A DNA stretch of 64,000 bases. Origin: CBDATA01 sp965215615. Its GTDB lineage: Bacteria > Acidobacteriota > Vicinamibacteria > Marinacidobacterales > Marinacidobacteraceae. The translations under genes were made by a program, and so were the position numbers. Positions 29,649 to 37,975 of the stretch are shown here, piece by piece (positions within the stretch are counted from its first letter, which is position 1; each line of letters starts with the position of its first letter). The stretch is taken from NCBI GenBank assembly GCA_965215615.1, contig OZ244068.1:2852001-2916000 (forward strand), given 5' to 3'. Under the pieces are notes generated by a model. The model did not search any database and was not told where the DNA came from. It saw only the letters and a list, made by a program, of their open reading frames with translations.

Positions 29649-30236
29649 TCACAGCGGGCTGCGGTGCGAAAAGGCCTCGCTCATGGTGCTCGTGTCCGCG
29701 TGGACGAGCTCGCTTCCGATGGGAACGCCGATGCCGATCCGGGTGATCCGCACCCCTTCGGGTTTGAGGATCCGGGCCAGCCAGGCGGCTGCGCCCTCCC
29801 CTTCGTGGGTCGGATTGGTCGCGACAACCACCTCTTCGACCCCGCCAGCGCGGATGCGACCGAGAAGCGGCGCGAGACGCGATTCTTCGGGCGGCCCGCC
29901 ACGCTTCGGGTTGCCGAGCACGAAGTAACGCCCATCGAAAACACCCGCCCGCTCCACGGCGGCGATGTCGGCCGCCGCGCCGACGACGCAGATCGCCCGG
30001 TCGCTGCGGGCCGGATCGTCACAGAGGCGACAGGAATCGGCATCCGCGAAGTTGAAGCAGATGCGGCAGCGGCGGATCTTTTCGTGGAGGATGGCGAGCG
30101 CGGTCCCGAAGAACCGGACCGCTTCGGGATCGGCATCGAGCAGATGGAAGACGATCCTTTCGGCGGATTTTTCTCCAATCCCCGGGAGCCTCCGGAACTC
30201 GGTGACGAGCTGCGCGAGCGGTTCCGGCAGGCTCAT
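29649..30236 (-). CDS. recR: Recombination mediator RecR
   Basis: A 195-residue protein with the helix-hairpin-helix (FRRLPGIGEKSAERIVFHLL), the four-cysteine zinc finger (CRICFNFADADSCRLC) and a Toprim domain (ICVVGAAADIAAVERAGVFD, VVVATNPTHEGEGAAAWLA). It works with RecF/RecO to load RecA at gaps. Its ATG overlaps the ybaB stop as ATGA, the standard dnaX-ybaB-recR order. Confidence 0.97.
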   Translation of the reverse strand: MSLPEPLAQLVTEFRRLPGIGEKSAERIVFHLLDADPEAVRFFGTALAILHEKIRRCRICFNFADADSCRLCDDPARSDRAICVVGAAADIAAVERAGVFDGRYFVLGNPKRGGPPEESRLAPLLGRIRAGGVEEVVVATNPTHEGEGAAAWLARILKPEGVRITRIGIGVPIGSELVHADTSTMSEAFSHRSPL

Positions 30237-30532
30237 GAACCCTGCGCCAGCTCCCCCAGTTCCTGAAGCGCAGGATGTTCCGCCGCCTGCTTTTCAAGGC
30301 GACGCAGCGCATCGTTCATCGCCGCCTTGACCAGATCTTCGAGAAGCTCCACGTCGCCGCCCTGGACGATCTTCGGATCGATGGACACCCGCCGCACGTT
30401 GCGGGTGCCGCCCACCCGGATCCGGACCATGCCTCCGCCGGCCGAGCCCTCGCTTTCGAGAGCCTCGATCTGACGCTTCAGCTTGCGGAGGTGGCGCACC
30501 TGGCGGGTCATCTGGGAAATCTGGGAGAACAT
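30233..30532 (-). CDS. ybaB: YbaB/EbfC nucleoid-associated protein
   Basis: A 99-residue protein (MFSQISQMTRQVRHLRKLKR) with the YbaB pattern: an N-terminal helix, then GMVRIRVGGTRNVRRVSIDP and a C-terminal helix (LEDLVKAAMNDALRRLEKQ). It binds DNA as a dimer. It lies between dnaX (20 bases upstream) and recR (4-base overlap). An AGGAAGG-type ribosome site precedes the ATG. Confidence 0.92.
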   Translation of the reverse strand: MFSQISQMTRQVRHLRKLKRQIEALESEGSAGGGMVRIRVGGTRNVRRVSIDPKIVQGGDVELLEDLVKAAMNDALRRLEKQAAEHPALQELGELAQGS

Positions 30533-30551
30533 GCGGGAAAGATCCTTCCTG

Positions 30552-32051
30552 TCAGGGTTGGTCGCCGGAATCCGACACCGGCCGGACCGAAACGATATCG
30601 CCTCCAAAACGGGCCTGGTAATCGCGCGCGATGGCCGGTACTTCTGCCTGGGGGTCGGCGGGTGCCGGTTTGGGAGCGGGTTTCGGGGCGGGTTTTGCTG
30701 GCGGAGGAGAAGCGGTCTGCGGCGCGGGGCGGTCGAGGCCGGCGAGGAGCGCGTCGAAGTCGGCGAGGCGCGGCATCTCCACGAGCCGCAACAGGGCCAT
30801 CTCGAGATGGAAGCGCGGTTCGGGCGCAAACCGGAGGCCTTCTTCCACTCGCGTGAGGCTGTCGAGGCTGCGGAGCAGGTCCACCTCGCTGAATTTCGTT
30901 GCGAAGTCGCGGAGGGATTCGGCTTCGTCTGCCCATTCGAGCAGCCCGGCATCGCCCTCCGCCACCCGACAGACCACCACATCCCGCAGGTAGTGGAGGA
31001 GCATGGTGACGAAGTGCTGGAGATCCCGGCCGTCCCGAATCAGTTGATCCACCACCTCGAAGATGGCACGGCGATCTCCCGCGAGCACCGCCTCGGTGGC
31101 CCGGCGGCAGAGAGACACGTCGGGCACCCCCAGAACGTCATTGACTTCTTCGAGGGTGACCTCGCGCTCCGCGCCGGCGAGAACCTGATCGAGCGCCGAG
31201 AGCGGGTCGCGAACGCTCCCCTGGCCGAAGCGGGCGATCTGGGCCAGGGCGTCGCGGGTGATCGAAAAACCCTGGTCCTCCACGATGGTCTCGAGCCGCT
31301 CCATGATCCGGCGCTGGCTGACCGCACGGAACTCGAACTCCTGGCAGCGCGAGAGGATGGTCTCGGGAATCTTGTGCAGCTCGGTGGTCGCGAAGATGAA
31401 CTTCACGTGCGGAGGAGGTTCCTCGAGCGTCTTGAGCAGCGCGTTGAACGCCCCCGAACTCAGCATGTGGACCTCGTCCACGAGATAGATCTTGAAACGA
31501 TCCCGCGCCGGCGCGTACTGGGCCGCTTCGATGATCTCGCGGGCCTTTTCCACGCTGTTGTTGCTCGCTCCGTCGATCTCCGGAACATCGCGGGAATACC
31601 CGCCGGCGATCTCCTGACAGGAAGGACAGGCACCGCAGGGTTCGGGGTTCGGCCCGTCCTGGGCGTGGCAGTTGAGGGCCTTGGCGAGGATGCGGGCGGT
31701 GGTCGTTTTCCCCACCCCCCGCGGCCCGGCGAACAGGAAGGCGTGCCAGATACGGTCCTTCCTGATGGCGTTCTGGAGGGTGCGGGAGATGGCGTCCTGG
31801 CCGATGAGGTCGGAGAAGGTCTGCGGCCGGTAGGCGAGCGCGAGCACCCGGTATCCGTCGGAGGCGGCGGAGTTTTCGGCGGGCTTTTCAGCGGACGGGG
31901 GCGGGGCTGTCTCGGGAGGGGCGGGCTTCTCGGGCGCGGCTTCTTCGGGAGTTGCTTCTTCAGGGACTGCTTCTTCAGGGACTGCTTCTTCGGGAACTGC
32001 TTCCTCCGGCTCCGCCTTGGGGGGAGGACCGAAGAGTCCGCGCTGGCTCAT
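30552..32051 (-). CDS. dnaX: DNA polymerase III subunit gamma/tau
   Basis: A 499-residue clamp-loader ATPase: YRPQTFSDLIGQ, FAGPRGVGKTTTARILAKAL (Walker A), the zinc module CHAQ...CGACPSC, YLVDEVHMLS (Walker B) and ILSRCQEFEF (sensor region). It has an unusual 65-residue acidic, proline-rich extension before the conserved core, built from five PEEAV-type repeats. The C-terminus is short and proline/lysine-rich (PAPKPAPKPAPADPQ), so a full tau tail is not evident. It heads the dnaX-ybaB-recR operon and follows tRNA-Ser by 25 bases. Confidence 0.96.
   Translation of the reverse strand: MSQRGLFGPPPKAEPEEAVPEEAVPEEAVPEEATPEEAAPEKPAPPETAPPPSAEKPAENSAASDGYRVLALAYRPQTFSDLIGQDAISRTLQNAIRKDRIWHAFLFAGPRGVGKTTTARILAKALNCHAQDGPNPEPCGACPSCQEIAGGYSRDVPEIDGASNNSVEKAREIIEAAQYAPARDRFKIYLVDEVHMLSSGAFNALLKTLEEPPPHVKFIFATTELHKIPETILSRCQEFEFRAVSQRRIMERLETIVEDQGFSITRDALAQIARFGQGSVRDPLSALDQVLAGAEREVTLEEVNDVLGVPDVSLCRRATEAVLAGDRRAIFEVVDQLIRDGRDLQHFVTMLLHYLRDVVVCRVAEGDAGLLEWADEAESLRDFATKFSEVDLLRSLDSLTRVEEGLRFAPEPRFHLEMALLRLVEMPRLADFDALLAGLDRPAPQTASPPPAKPAPKPAPKPAPADPQAEVPAIARDYQARFGGDIVSVRPVSDSGDQP
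31935..32009. repeat. Five 15-base tandem repeats in the 5' end of dnaX
   Basis: Five copies of a 15-base unit encode PEEAV, PEEAV, PEEAV, PEEAT and PEEAA. The units are nearly identical at DNA level, so copy number could vary between strains by slippage in frame. Confidence 0.85.
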
Positions 32052-32076
32052 CAGTGCTCCGGCCCCCTGTCCGGCG

Positions 32077-32166
32077 TGGCGGAGGGGGTGGGATTCGAAC
32101 CCACGGTACCGTTGCCGGTACACCAGCTTTCCAAGCTGGCCAATTCAGCCACTCTTGCACCCCTCC
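32077..32166 (-). tRNA. tRNA-Ser (GGA)
   Basis: A class II tRNA with the long variable arm TGTACCGGCAACGGTACC. The acceptor stem is GGAGGGG/CCCCTCC, the anticodon loop TTGGAAA (GGA) and the T-arm GTGGGTTCGAATCCCAC. CCA is encoded at the 3' end. Same strand as dnaX and close enough to share its transcript. Confidence 0.96.
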
Positions 32167-32233
32167 CGGGTTGTTCCCGAGCCGGAGATTCTATTCCGCT
32201 CGCCGCCTCTTCCTTCCCGCACGAACTCCTTCC

Positions 32234-33256
32234 ATGGCTCTTTCTTCCCTCCTTGCCGCGCTGGCTCTCGCCCTGTCCTCTCCGGCCGGAACCGAGACGC
32301 TCCCCGAAGTCCACCTGATCGGAACCGGAGGCACCATCTCGGGTGGCGCTTCCGGGCCGCTGGATGCGGCAGCGCTCCGGGCGGCGCTTCCCGGTCTCGA
32401 GGAAATCGCGTCGGTGACCACCGAGGACTTCGTTCGGATCGGGAGCTCGCAGATGCATCCCGAGCTCCAATTCGGCCTCGCCACCCGGATCGGCGAAGTC
32501 TTCGCGGAGCAGCCGGAGCTCGCCGGAGTGGTCGTGACCCACGGCACCGACTCGCTCGAAGAAACCGCCTTCCTGCTGGACCTCGTGATCCCGGCCGGCC
32601 GCCCGGTGGTTTTCGCCGCCGCCCAGCGGCCGCCTCGCTACCGGGACTCGGACGGGCCCCGCAACCTGCTCGACGCCGTTCGGGTGGCGGCATCGAAGCG
32701 GGCCCGGGACCTCGGTGTCCTCGTCGTCCTGAACGGGGAAATCCACGCCGCCCGCGAGGTCCAAAAAACCCATGCGATCGCGCTCCAGGCCTTCGCCTCG
32801 CCGGACACCGGACCCATCGGCGCGGTGGACGAAGGAGAGCTGCTGCTTTTCAGCGCGCCGCGTCGCCGTCTGCACCTCCCGGCTTCGGCGGTCGAACCGC
32901 GGGTGGGCCTCGTCCGACTCACCGCCGGGGGCGGAGCGAGCGCGATCCGCGCGCTGGCAGAGGCCGGCCACCGGGGGATCGTGGTGGAAGCGTTCGGAAG
33001 GGGAAACGCGCCGCCCGAAGCGGTGGAAGCCGTGCAGTTCGCGATCGGGCGTGGCGCGCTCGTCGCATTCGTCACCCGGACCGGCGGCGGCCGGGTGGTT
33101 CTCCCGGAAACCGAACGCGAAAGGGGAGTGATCTCCGGAGAAGACCTCGATGGCCTCAAGGCCCGGATGCTGCTCGTGGCCGCTCTCGGGGCCGGCTGGA
33201 ACGGGGAGCAGATCGGTGCGGCCTTCCGGACGCTCGCCGGACACGCCGAACCCTGA
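32234..33256 (+). CDS. L-asparaginase (type II-like, exported)
   Basis: A 340-residue protein with a short signal (LLAALALALSSPAG). LIGTGGTISGG carries the first catalytic threonine. VVVTHGTDSLEETAFLLDLV carries the second, with its Thr-Asp pair. RDSDGPRNLLDAV and FVTRTGGGRVV are also family-typical. It would hydrolyse asparagine to aspartate in the periplasm. ATG 32234 is used because it begins the signal peptide; longer frames run through the tRNA-Ser gene. The next gene follows after 35 bases with its own -10 box. Confidence 0.92.
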   Translation: MALSSLLAALALALSSPAGTETLPEVHLIGTGGTISGGASGPLDAAALRAALPGLEEIASVTTEDFVRIGSSQMHPELQFGLATRIGEVFAEQPELAGVVVTHGTDSLEETAFLLDLVIPAGRPVVFAAAQRPPRYRDSDGPRNLLDAVRVAASKRARDLGVLVVLNGEIHAAREVQKTHAIALQAFASPDTGPIGAVDEGELLLFSAPRRRLHLPASAVEPRVGLVRLTAGGGASAIRALAEAGHRGIVVEAFGRGNAPPEAVEAVQFAIGRGALVAFVTRTGGGRVVLPETERERGVISGEDLDGLKARMLLVAALGAGWNGEQIGAAFRTLAGHAEP

Positions 33257-33262
33257 ACGGCC

Positions 33263-33268
33263 TACAAT
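33263..33268 (+). promoter_or_regulatory. TACAAT -10 box before the PpiC gene
   Basis: CCTACAATCGC appears here, 23 bases before the ATG, and the same bases precede the cytochrome gene at 26322-26332. No clear -35 is visible. Confidence 0.4.
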
Positions 33269-33291
33269 CGCGGACCCCCGGGGGTTCCCGT

Positions 33292-34272
33292 ATGTCCGTC
33301 GCTTCCCGAATCTTCGCTCTTTCGCTTCTCGCCCCCGTCGCGCTCGCGCAGGAAGGCAGCGAAGTCGAGCTGGTGGACCGGGTGGTCGCGCTCGTGAACG
33401 GCGAGATGGTCACCCTGAGCGAACTGGAGCGACAGATCGTCATCCAGCAGGAGCGGCTCGGAATCCCCGACGACCCCGAAACGCTCGCCAACCTGCGCTC
33501 CCAGGTGCTCGACGGGATCGTGGACAACACCCTGATCCTCCAGGTGGCCGCATCGAGGGGCCTTCGGGTCCCCGATCGCTACTTCGACGAGTGGAAAGAG
33601 CAGACCATCGAGGAGATGAACCTCGCCGACGAGGAGGAGTTCATCCGGCAGGTCGAGCTTCAGGGAACCAACATGGACGAACTCCGCAAACAGTTCATGG
33701 AGGGCATCCTGATCCAGGAAATCCGGAGGCAGGACATCGAAGAGAAGGTCACGGTGAGCGAGCCGGAGATCGAGCAGCGCTACCGGGAACGCATCGAGGA
33801 ATTCGTCGAGCCGCCGCAGGTCCGCCTCCGGGAGATCGTCGTGCACGTGGGCGAAGCCGGCGAAGCCGCTGCCGAAGCGAAGATCCGGGAGGCGCTTCGC
33901 CTCATCGAATCGGGAACCGATTTCGAGGAAGTCGCGAAAGTCCACTCCGAATCCGACTCGCGCGAGAGCGGAGGGGCTCTCGGCCTCTTCCGGATCGGGG
34001 AACTGGACGGGAACCTCCGGGAAGCGGTCGAACCGCTCGAAGTCGGCGGCGTATCCCAACCGATCCGGCTGGGCGACTCCTTCTACCTGATGAACGTGGA
34101 CGAACGCACCGAGGAAACCACGATCCCGCTGGACGAAGTCCGCAACCAGCTCGCCGAGGGCCTCTACGGGGAAAAGCTGGCCACCGAAATGGAAAACTTC
34201 GTGAAAGGGCTGCGCGAGAACGCGATCATCGAGCTGCGGCTCCCGGAAGCTGCTTCTTCCGAGCCGGAATGA
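33292..34272 (+). CDS. SurA/PpiC-type periplasmic peptidyl-prolyl isomerase
   Basis: A 326-residue exported protein (signal ending PVALAQ). The SurA N-terminal domain (VDRVVALVNGEMVTLSELER) is followed by a helical section and one parvulin domain (VRLREIVVHVGEAG, FEEVAKVHSESDSRESGGAL, VGGVSQPIRLGDSFYLMNV). It would assist folding of outer-membrane proteins. SurA of enterics has two parvulin domains; this has one. It ends one base from the converging moaA stop. Confidence 0.9.
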   Translation: MSVASRIFALSLLAPVALAQEGSEVELVDRVVALVNGEMVTLSELERQIVIQQERLGIPDDPETLANLRSQVLDGIVDNTLILQVAASRGLRVPDRYFDEWKEQTIEEMNLADEEEFIRQVELQGTNMDELRKQFMEGILIQEIRRQDIEEKVTVSEPEIEQRYRERIEEFVEPPQVRLREIVVHVGEAGEAAAEAKIREALRLIESGTDFEEVAKVHSESDSRESGGALGLFRIGELDGNLREAVEPLEVGGVSQPIRLGDSFYLMNVDERTEETTIPLDEVRNQLAEGLYGEKLATEMENFVKGLRENAIIELRLPEAASSEPE

Positions 34273-34273
34273 A

Positions 34274-35299
34274 TCAGCCGCCGCGGGTGTGCATTTCGAG
34301 GTGGGGATCCTTCCGTAACCGCTCGACCTCGATCGGTGTCCGGCTTTCGAGGGCGGCGCGCTCCTCGGCTCCGCGATCCTCGCGGGCGGACCAAGTGGAA
34401 GCGATGAGGCGCTCGAGTTCCTCCGGTGCCATCCCTTCGCGGACCGGTGTTCTCAGGTCGAGCCCGGAATCCGCGTAGAGACACCGGAACCAGCGACCGT
34501 CGGCAGTGACCCGGCTGCGGTCGCAGGTCCGGCAGAAAGGCTCGGTCACCGACGCGATGATCCCGAAAACCCGGCCATCCGGAACCCGGTAGCGGCGCGC
34601 CGGGGCCGCCGGGTCGGTGGGAACCGGCTCGATGGGTCCGTAGCGGCGCTCCATGACTTCCCGGATAGCCGCCGCCTCGAAGACCCGGTCGCGCCGCCAG
34701 CGGGTCGCGCCGCCCACGTCCATATATTCGATGAAGCGGACTTCGGCCCGGTGACGGGCAGCGAACTCGAACAGATCCGGGATCTCGTCGTCATTCCCTC
34801 CCCGGAGGACCACGGTATCCAGTTTGAGCGGACCGAGCGAGGCGGCTTCCGCCGCGGCAATCCCGGCGCGCGCCTCGTCGAGGCCTGGTCGCTGCGCCAG
34901 CTCTTCGAACCGATCGGCACGGAGCGTGTCGAGGCTCACCGTGACCCGGTCGAGACCCGCCACCTTCAGGGATTCTGCCTGGCCGGCGAGCAGGATCCCG
35001 TTGGTGGTGAGAGCGATGTCTTCGAGCCCCTCCACTTGTCGCAAATGCCGGATCAGGCCGGGGAGGTGCGGCCGGATCAAGGGCTCCCCTCCGGTGATCC
35101 GGAGCCGGGTCACGCCGAGCGCGACGAAACGCCGGACCAGAAACGCCGTCTCCTCGAAGGTGAGCAGCTCCTTGCGGGGAAGCCAGACGTACTCCGCCTC
35201 CGGCATGCAGTACTGGCATCGCAGGTTGCAACGGTCGGTGACCGAAAGCCGGAGGCTCCGAAGCGGTCGGCGGAAGCGGTCCCGGGGCAACCGGTTCAT
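34274..35299 (-). CDS. moaA: GTP 3',8-cyclase MoaA
   Basis: A 341-residue radical-SAM enzyme for the first step of molybdopterin synthesis. The SAM cluster motif is CNLRCQYC and the C-terminal cluster is CRTC...FRC. ITGGEPLIRP and SLDTL are also conserved. The protein ends in the di-glycine (HTRGG) required in MoaA. The ATG at 35299 overlaps the FKBP stop as ATGA, an unusual partner for moaA. No other molybdenum cofactor genes are in the window. Confidence 0.95.
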   Translation of the reverse strand: MNRLPRDRFRRPLRSLRLSVTDRCNLRCQYCMPEAEYVWLPRKELLTFEETAFLVRRFVALGVTRLRITGGEPLIRPHLPGLIRHLRQVEGLEDIALTTNGILLAGQAESLKVAGLDRVTVSLDTLRADRFEELAQRPGLDEARAGIAAAEAASLGPLKLDTVVLRGGNDDEIPDLFEFAARHRAEVRFIEYMDVGGATRWRRDRVFEAAAIREVMERRYGPIEPVPTDPAAPARRYRVPDGRVFGIIASVTEPFCRTCDRSRVTADGRWFRCLYADSGLDLRTPVREGMAPEELERLIASTWSAREDRGAEERAALESRTPIEVERLRKDPHLEMHTRGG

Positions 35300-36108
35300 G
35301 GGCGGGGTCCTTGCGCCGCGAGCAGTTCCACTTCGAAAAGGAGCGTGGCATATCCCGGAATGGAGGAGCCGATGCCGTCCGCGCCGTAGGCGAGCGGATG
35401 GGGAATGACCAGCCGGCGCTTGCCGCCGACCCGCATCCCCGGAACACCCAGATCCCAGCCCCGGATCACCTCTCCGGCTCCGAGCTCGAACTCGAAGGGG
35501 TCCGCCGCGGTGTTCGAGTCGAACAGCAGGCCCCGACGATCCTCGGCAAGCAGGTCGTACAGCCAACCCTGATAGACCATCTGAAGCTCGCTGCCCGGTG
35601 TCGCTTCAGCCCCCGAGCCCTCCACGAGGTCGGTCCAGCCGAAAGAGGCCTCCTCTCCCGCCACCAGCTCGATTTCGAGCAACAGGGTGGTGTTGCCGGG
35701 GATCCTCGTGCTCCCGCTGGCACCGAAGCCGAGTTCCGGCGGGATCACCGCCTCCCGCACGCCTCCGACCCGCATCCCTTCGAGCGCCCGGTCCACCCCC
35801 GGAATGACCTGGCCGCTGTCGATCCGGAGCATCACCGGTCGCCCTTCGTTCGAGGGAATCAGCTCCGTTCCCCGGTTCCCGGGAACGTTCGGGTCATAGG
35901 CGAAGCCGACGAAGCTGATGGCTGCCAGATAGCCGGAGCGCATCGGGGCCCCGGTTCCTTCCCGGATGTCCCGGATTTCGAACGGAACATCGAGCGCCGG
36001 AGGCGGGGTGGGGGCCCGCGGAGCAACGCTGCTGTCATCGGACGAGCCGCAAGCGGCCAGCAGGACGACGAGCGGCAGCCAGGGAAAGCCCCGGGGGACC
36101 CGGGTCAC
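35296..36108 (-). CDS. Lipoprotein with two FKBP-type isomerase domains
   Basis: A 270-residue lipoprotein (lipobox LLAAC). The first FKBP-like domain (about 45-150, GQVIPGVDRALEGMRVGGVR, IPPELGFGASGSTRIPGNTT) is followed by a second (about 155-265, YQGWLYD, FDSNTAADPFEFELGAGEVI, VIPHPLAYGADGIGSSIPGY). The second has the more complete active-site pattern. It would act as an anchored proline isomerase or chaperone outside the cytoplasm. Thirteen bases separate it from the thioredoxin gene, and it overlaps moaA. Confidence 0.88.
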   Translation of the reverse strand: MTRVPRGFPWLPLVVLLAACGSSDDSSVAPRAPTPPPALDVPFEIRDIREGTGAPMRSGYLAAISFVGFAYDPNVPGNRGTELIPSNEGRPVMLRIDSGQVIPGVDRALEGMRVGGVREAVIPPELGFGASGSTRIPGNTTLLLEIELVAGEEASFGWTDLVEGSGAEATPGSELQMVYQGWLYDLLAEDRRGLLFDSNTAADPFEFELGAGEVIRGWDLGVPGMRVGGKRRLVIPHPLAYGADGIGSSIPGYATLLFEVELLAAQGPRP

Positions 36109-36121
36109 GAACGCACCCCGG

Positions 36122-36454
36122 TCAGGCGCTGACCAGTTCCTCCAGACGGGCGGCGAGCTTCTCCTTGGACTGCACTCCGACGATCTGACCCACGACCTCT
36201 CCCTTGCGGAAGAGAAGCAGGGTCGGGATCGAACGGACCCGGAAACGCTCCGCGATCCGGGGCTCGTCGTCCACGTTCAGCTTGCCCACGCTGACCCGAC
36301 CGTCGAAGTCTTCCGCAAGCTCGTTGATGGTGGGGGCGATCATGCGGCAGGGGCCGCACCACTCCGCCCAGAAATCCACGAGACTCGGCGTGTCGCCGGA
36401 GACCGTGGCATCGAAATTGGAACTGGTCAATTCGATCGTCTTGCCTTCCGCCAT
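36122..36454 (-). CDS. trxA: Thioredoxin
   Basis: A 110-residue protein with the active site WCGPC (DFWAEWCGPCRMIAP) and the cis-proline segment RVRSIPTLLLFRKGE. It is a cytoplasmic disulfide reductase with no signal peptide. GGAGGA precedes the ATG at 36454. It is the first gene of the trxA-FKBP-moaA run. Confidence 0.95.
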   Translation of the reverse strand: MAEGKTIELTSSNFDATVSGDTPSLVDFWAEWCGPCRMIAPTINELAEDFDGRVSVGKLNVDDEPRIAERFRVRSIPTLLLFRKGEVVGQIVGVQSKEKLAARLEELVSA

Positions 36455-36574
36455 CTGAAATCCTCCAACAGAAACGGGGCACCCCAAACCGGGGATGCCG
36501 AGTCATTCTAGCGATGCCCCGCATCCGGAAGGGACTCGCCTGCTGCGGTATGTTCCGCCCTCACCACAGGTTCC

Positions 36575-37468
36575 ATGAGCCATTCCGAAAGCCGGCGGAG
36601 TTCGACCACCGCTCTTCTGGCGGCGCTCGCCTGCACGCTCGTCATCGCGGCCGCCCAGTTCCTCGGCGGGATCTGGGCGAACAGTCTGGCGCTCCAGGGC
36701 GATGCCGGACACATGCTCAGCGACGCGGCGGCACTCGCGGTGTCCCTCGGGGCTGCCTGGCTCGCAACCAGACCGCTGACCGCGAGGCGGAGCTTCGGTT
36801 TCCGGCGCGCCGAGGTGCTCGCCGCGCTCTTCAACGCGACCCTCCTGCTCGGAATTTCGGCCTGGGTCGCGCTCCGGGCGATCCCGCGGCTCGGACAGGA
36901 CGTGGAAATCGCTGCCGGGCCGGTTCTCGTGATCGCGATCGTGGGCCTCGCGGTGAATCTGATGGCGCTCCACTTTCTCGGGGGGCATCGACACAGCCTC
37001 AATGTCCGCGGCGCGTTTCTCCACGTGCTCGGGGACACTCTCGGTTCTGCCGGAGTGATCGCTTCGGCGGTGGTGATCCAGTTCACTGGCTGGACCCCGG
37101 TAGATGCGCTGGCTTCGCTCGGCATCGCACTGCTGCTGATCGGTTCCGCGGTCCGCCTGCTGCGCGACAGCGTCTCGGTTCTCATGCTGCTCACGCCTTC
37201 CCACCTGGACTCGAAGGCCGTCACCCGGCGGCTCGAAGCCGTTCCCGGAGTGCTCGGGATCCACGACCTCCACATCTGGACGGTCAGCAGCGGGTTCGTC
37301 ACCCTCTCCTGCCACGCGGAGGTGGACAGCAAGTTCGCTTCCGATGCCATCCTGCGGGATGCCACCGACGCACTGCGCGAGGACTTCGGGATCCGCCACG
37401 TGACCATCCAGCTCGAATCCTCGCGAATCCACGCGCCCACCGATTCCTGCCAGATCGCCGCCACCTGA
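36575..37468 (+). CDS. Cation diffusion facilitator (Zn/Co/Cd efflux)
   Basis: A 297-residue membrane protein with about six transmembrane helices. NSLALQGDAGHMLSDAAALA (HxxxD) and FLHVLGDTLGSAGVIAS (HxxxD) are the paired metal-site motifs of CDF proteins. The cytoplasmic C-terminal domain (VLGIHDLHIWTVSSGFVTLS) is CzcD/ZitB-like. It exchanges divalent metal for protons. Four bases separate it from the hemerythrin gene, so they are likely co-transcribed. Confidence 0.93.
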   Translation: MSHSESRRSSTTALLAALACTLVIAAAQFLGGIWANSLALQGDAGHMLSDAAALAVSLGAAWLATRPLTARRSFGFRRAEVLAALFNATLLLGISAWVALRAIPRLGQDVEIAAGPVLVIAIVGLAVNLMALHFLGGHRHSLNVRGAFLHVLGDTLGSAGVIASAVVIQFTGWTPVDALASLGIALLLIGSAVRLLRDSVSVLMLLTPSHLDSKAVTRRLEAVPGVLGIHDLHIWTVSSGFVTLSCHAEVDSKFASDAILRDATDALREDFGIRHVTIQLESSRIHAPTDSCQIAAT

Positions 37469-37471
37469 ACC

Positions 37472-37975
37472 ATGGCCCGGAAATCCCTCTCTCCTCCGCC
37501 GCTTCGCCGCGATCCAGGCCTCATCCCGCTCTCGCACCAGCACCAGCACGGCCTCGCGCTCACCGTGATGATCGAGCGCGGGCTTCGCGATGAGCCCTCG
37601 TCCCGAAAGGCGGACGAGCTCGCGGAAAAGGTCCGCCGCTTCGCGGAAGGGGAGCTCTTCGGTCATTTTCAGGTAGAAGAAGCCAGCCTGTTCCCGGCGG
37701 CGCGCCCGTTCCTCGGGTCCGGCAAGACCCTGGACCGCCTGATCGCGGAGCACCGCGCCATCGAGGATCTGGTGGAGCGGATCGCCGCAGCGGACGGCGA
37801 AGAGCGGGTACGACTGCTTCGGGAGTTCGGGGAGCTCCTGCGGCGCCACATCCGCACCGAGGAGCGCGAGCTCTTCCAGGAGATCCAGGCCCGGCTCGGG
37901 CCTTCCCGGCTTGCCGAAGTGGGCCGGGAGATCGCCGTCGGGATCGAGGTGGCCTGCCCGTTCGGAAGCGGGTGA
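37472..37975 (+). CDS. Hemerythrin-like domain protein
   Basis: A 167-residue four-helix protein. The iron ligands are expected in SHQHQHGLAL, GHFQVEEASLFP, AEHRAIED and RRHIRTEERELF, the pattern of hemerythrin HHE domains. It may bind oxygen, nitric oxide or iron. It ends directly against the converging PLP-enzyme stop with no gap. Confidence 0.87.
   Translation: MARKSLSPPPLRRDPGLIPLSHQHQHGLALTVMIERGLRDEPSSRKADELAEKVRRFAEGELFGHFQVEEASLFPAARPFLGSGKTLDRLIAEHRAIEDLVERIAAADGEERVRLLREFGELLRRHIRTEERELFQEIQARLGPSRLAEVGREIAVGIEVACPFGSG

Noticed and set aside
32017..33291. Long in-frame extension upstream of the PpiC gene
   Set aside because: It runs through tRNA-Ser and out of frame through the asparaginase; a signal peptide starts at ATG 33292.
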